Part shown: in pieces, positions 15,844 through 15,901 of the stretch | How positions within the stretch are numbered: position 1 is the first letter of the stretch | How the letters are laid out: each line of letters opens with the position of its first letter | DNA from: Rhodospirillaceae bacterium | Lineage (GTDB): Bacteria > Pseudomonadota > Alphaproteobacteria > Rhodospirillales > 2-02-FULL-58-16 | Assembly: GCA_030623425.1 (NCBI GenBank) | Contig: JAUXMA010000006.1 | Location: forward strand, 1 to 15,901 | DNA: 15,901 nucleotides | Direction: 5' to 3' | Notes under the pieces: model-generated | What the model was told of the DNA's origin: nothing | The model's input: only the letters and a program-made list of their open reading frames with translations | Database searches by the model: none | Position numbers and translations under genes: made by a program

Positions 15844-15886
15844 TCCCCTCGGTAGGCTTGAGGGGAACCGTGGCGCCAGTGGCGCC
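15844..15886. other. Two small inverted repeats at the right edge
   Basis: The 126 bases after the lipoprotein gene contain no visible gene. TCCCCTC (15844-15850) pairs with GAGGGGA (15860-15866) across a 9-base loop, and GGCGCC AGT GGCGCC (15872-15886) follows. Either could mark the end of the arg-hslO-lipoprotein transcript, but no T run is present within the window. Confidence 0.25.
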
Positions 15887-15901
15887 GCGTAAGTCCCCGA
15901 A

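Overview
The window looks like a chromosomal segment of a GC-rich Gram-negative bacterium, most likely an alphaproteobacterium of Rhodospirillales type. The argD-argF-hslO order at the right, with an ABC-2 permease just before argD, is an arrangement I associate with Alphaproteobacteria. A PagL-type outer-membrane enzyme and a classic lipobox also require an outer membrane. The taxonomic placement is inference from gene order and protein character, not from a marker gene. No tRNA, rRNA, CRISPR array or transposase gene was seen.

Left part (1-4719): a SAM-dependent methyltransferase (minus strand) is divergent from a small secreted protein of unknown function. That protein is convergent with a 605-residue protein that joins a degenerate cyclic-nucleotide-binding domain to five helical repeats of exactly 47 residues. 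Divergent from this is a PagL-like lipid A deacylase with an unusual Pro/Ala linker, followed closely by a DUF123 (GIY-YIG superfamily) protein whose 3' end overlaps galT tail-to-tail.

Central part (4695-8650, minus strand): otsB, treT and galT form a probable operon in that transcription order: a HAD-family trehalose-6-phosphate phosphatase, a GT4 trehalose synthase of the TreT type, and a galactose-1-phosphate uridylyltransferase family enzyme. Together they could make a sugar nucleotide and convert it to trehalose or a related disaccharide. Upstream of otsB lies the only long gene-free stretch, about 370 bases. It holds a REP/MITE-like perfect inverted repeat, a 12-base tandem duplication and a chain of three overlapping hairpins. 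Beyond it is an ArsC-family reductase gene.

Right part (8737-15775, plus strand): a large MscS-family mechanosensitive channel, an ABC-2 permease with no ATPase gene in view, then argD, argF (1 base apart), hslO and a lipoprotein gene. A good sigma-70-like promoter and a strong leader hairpin precede argD. The trehalose operon (solute build-up) and the MscS channel (solute release) lie close together, which suggests an osmotic-stress neighbourhood, although they are divergently transcribed and separated by arsC.

Most genes are ordinary family members. The parts most worth a second look are the TreT plus phosphatase plus GalT combination, the cNMP/47-residue-repeat protein, the PagL linker and the structured DNA at 8061-8306.
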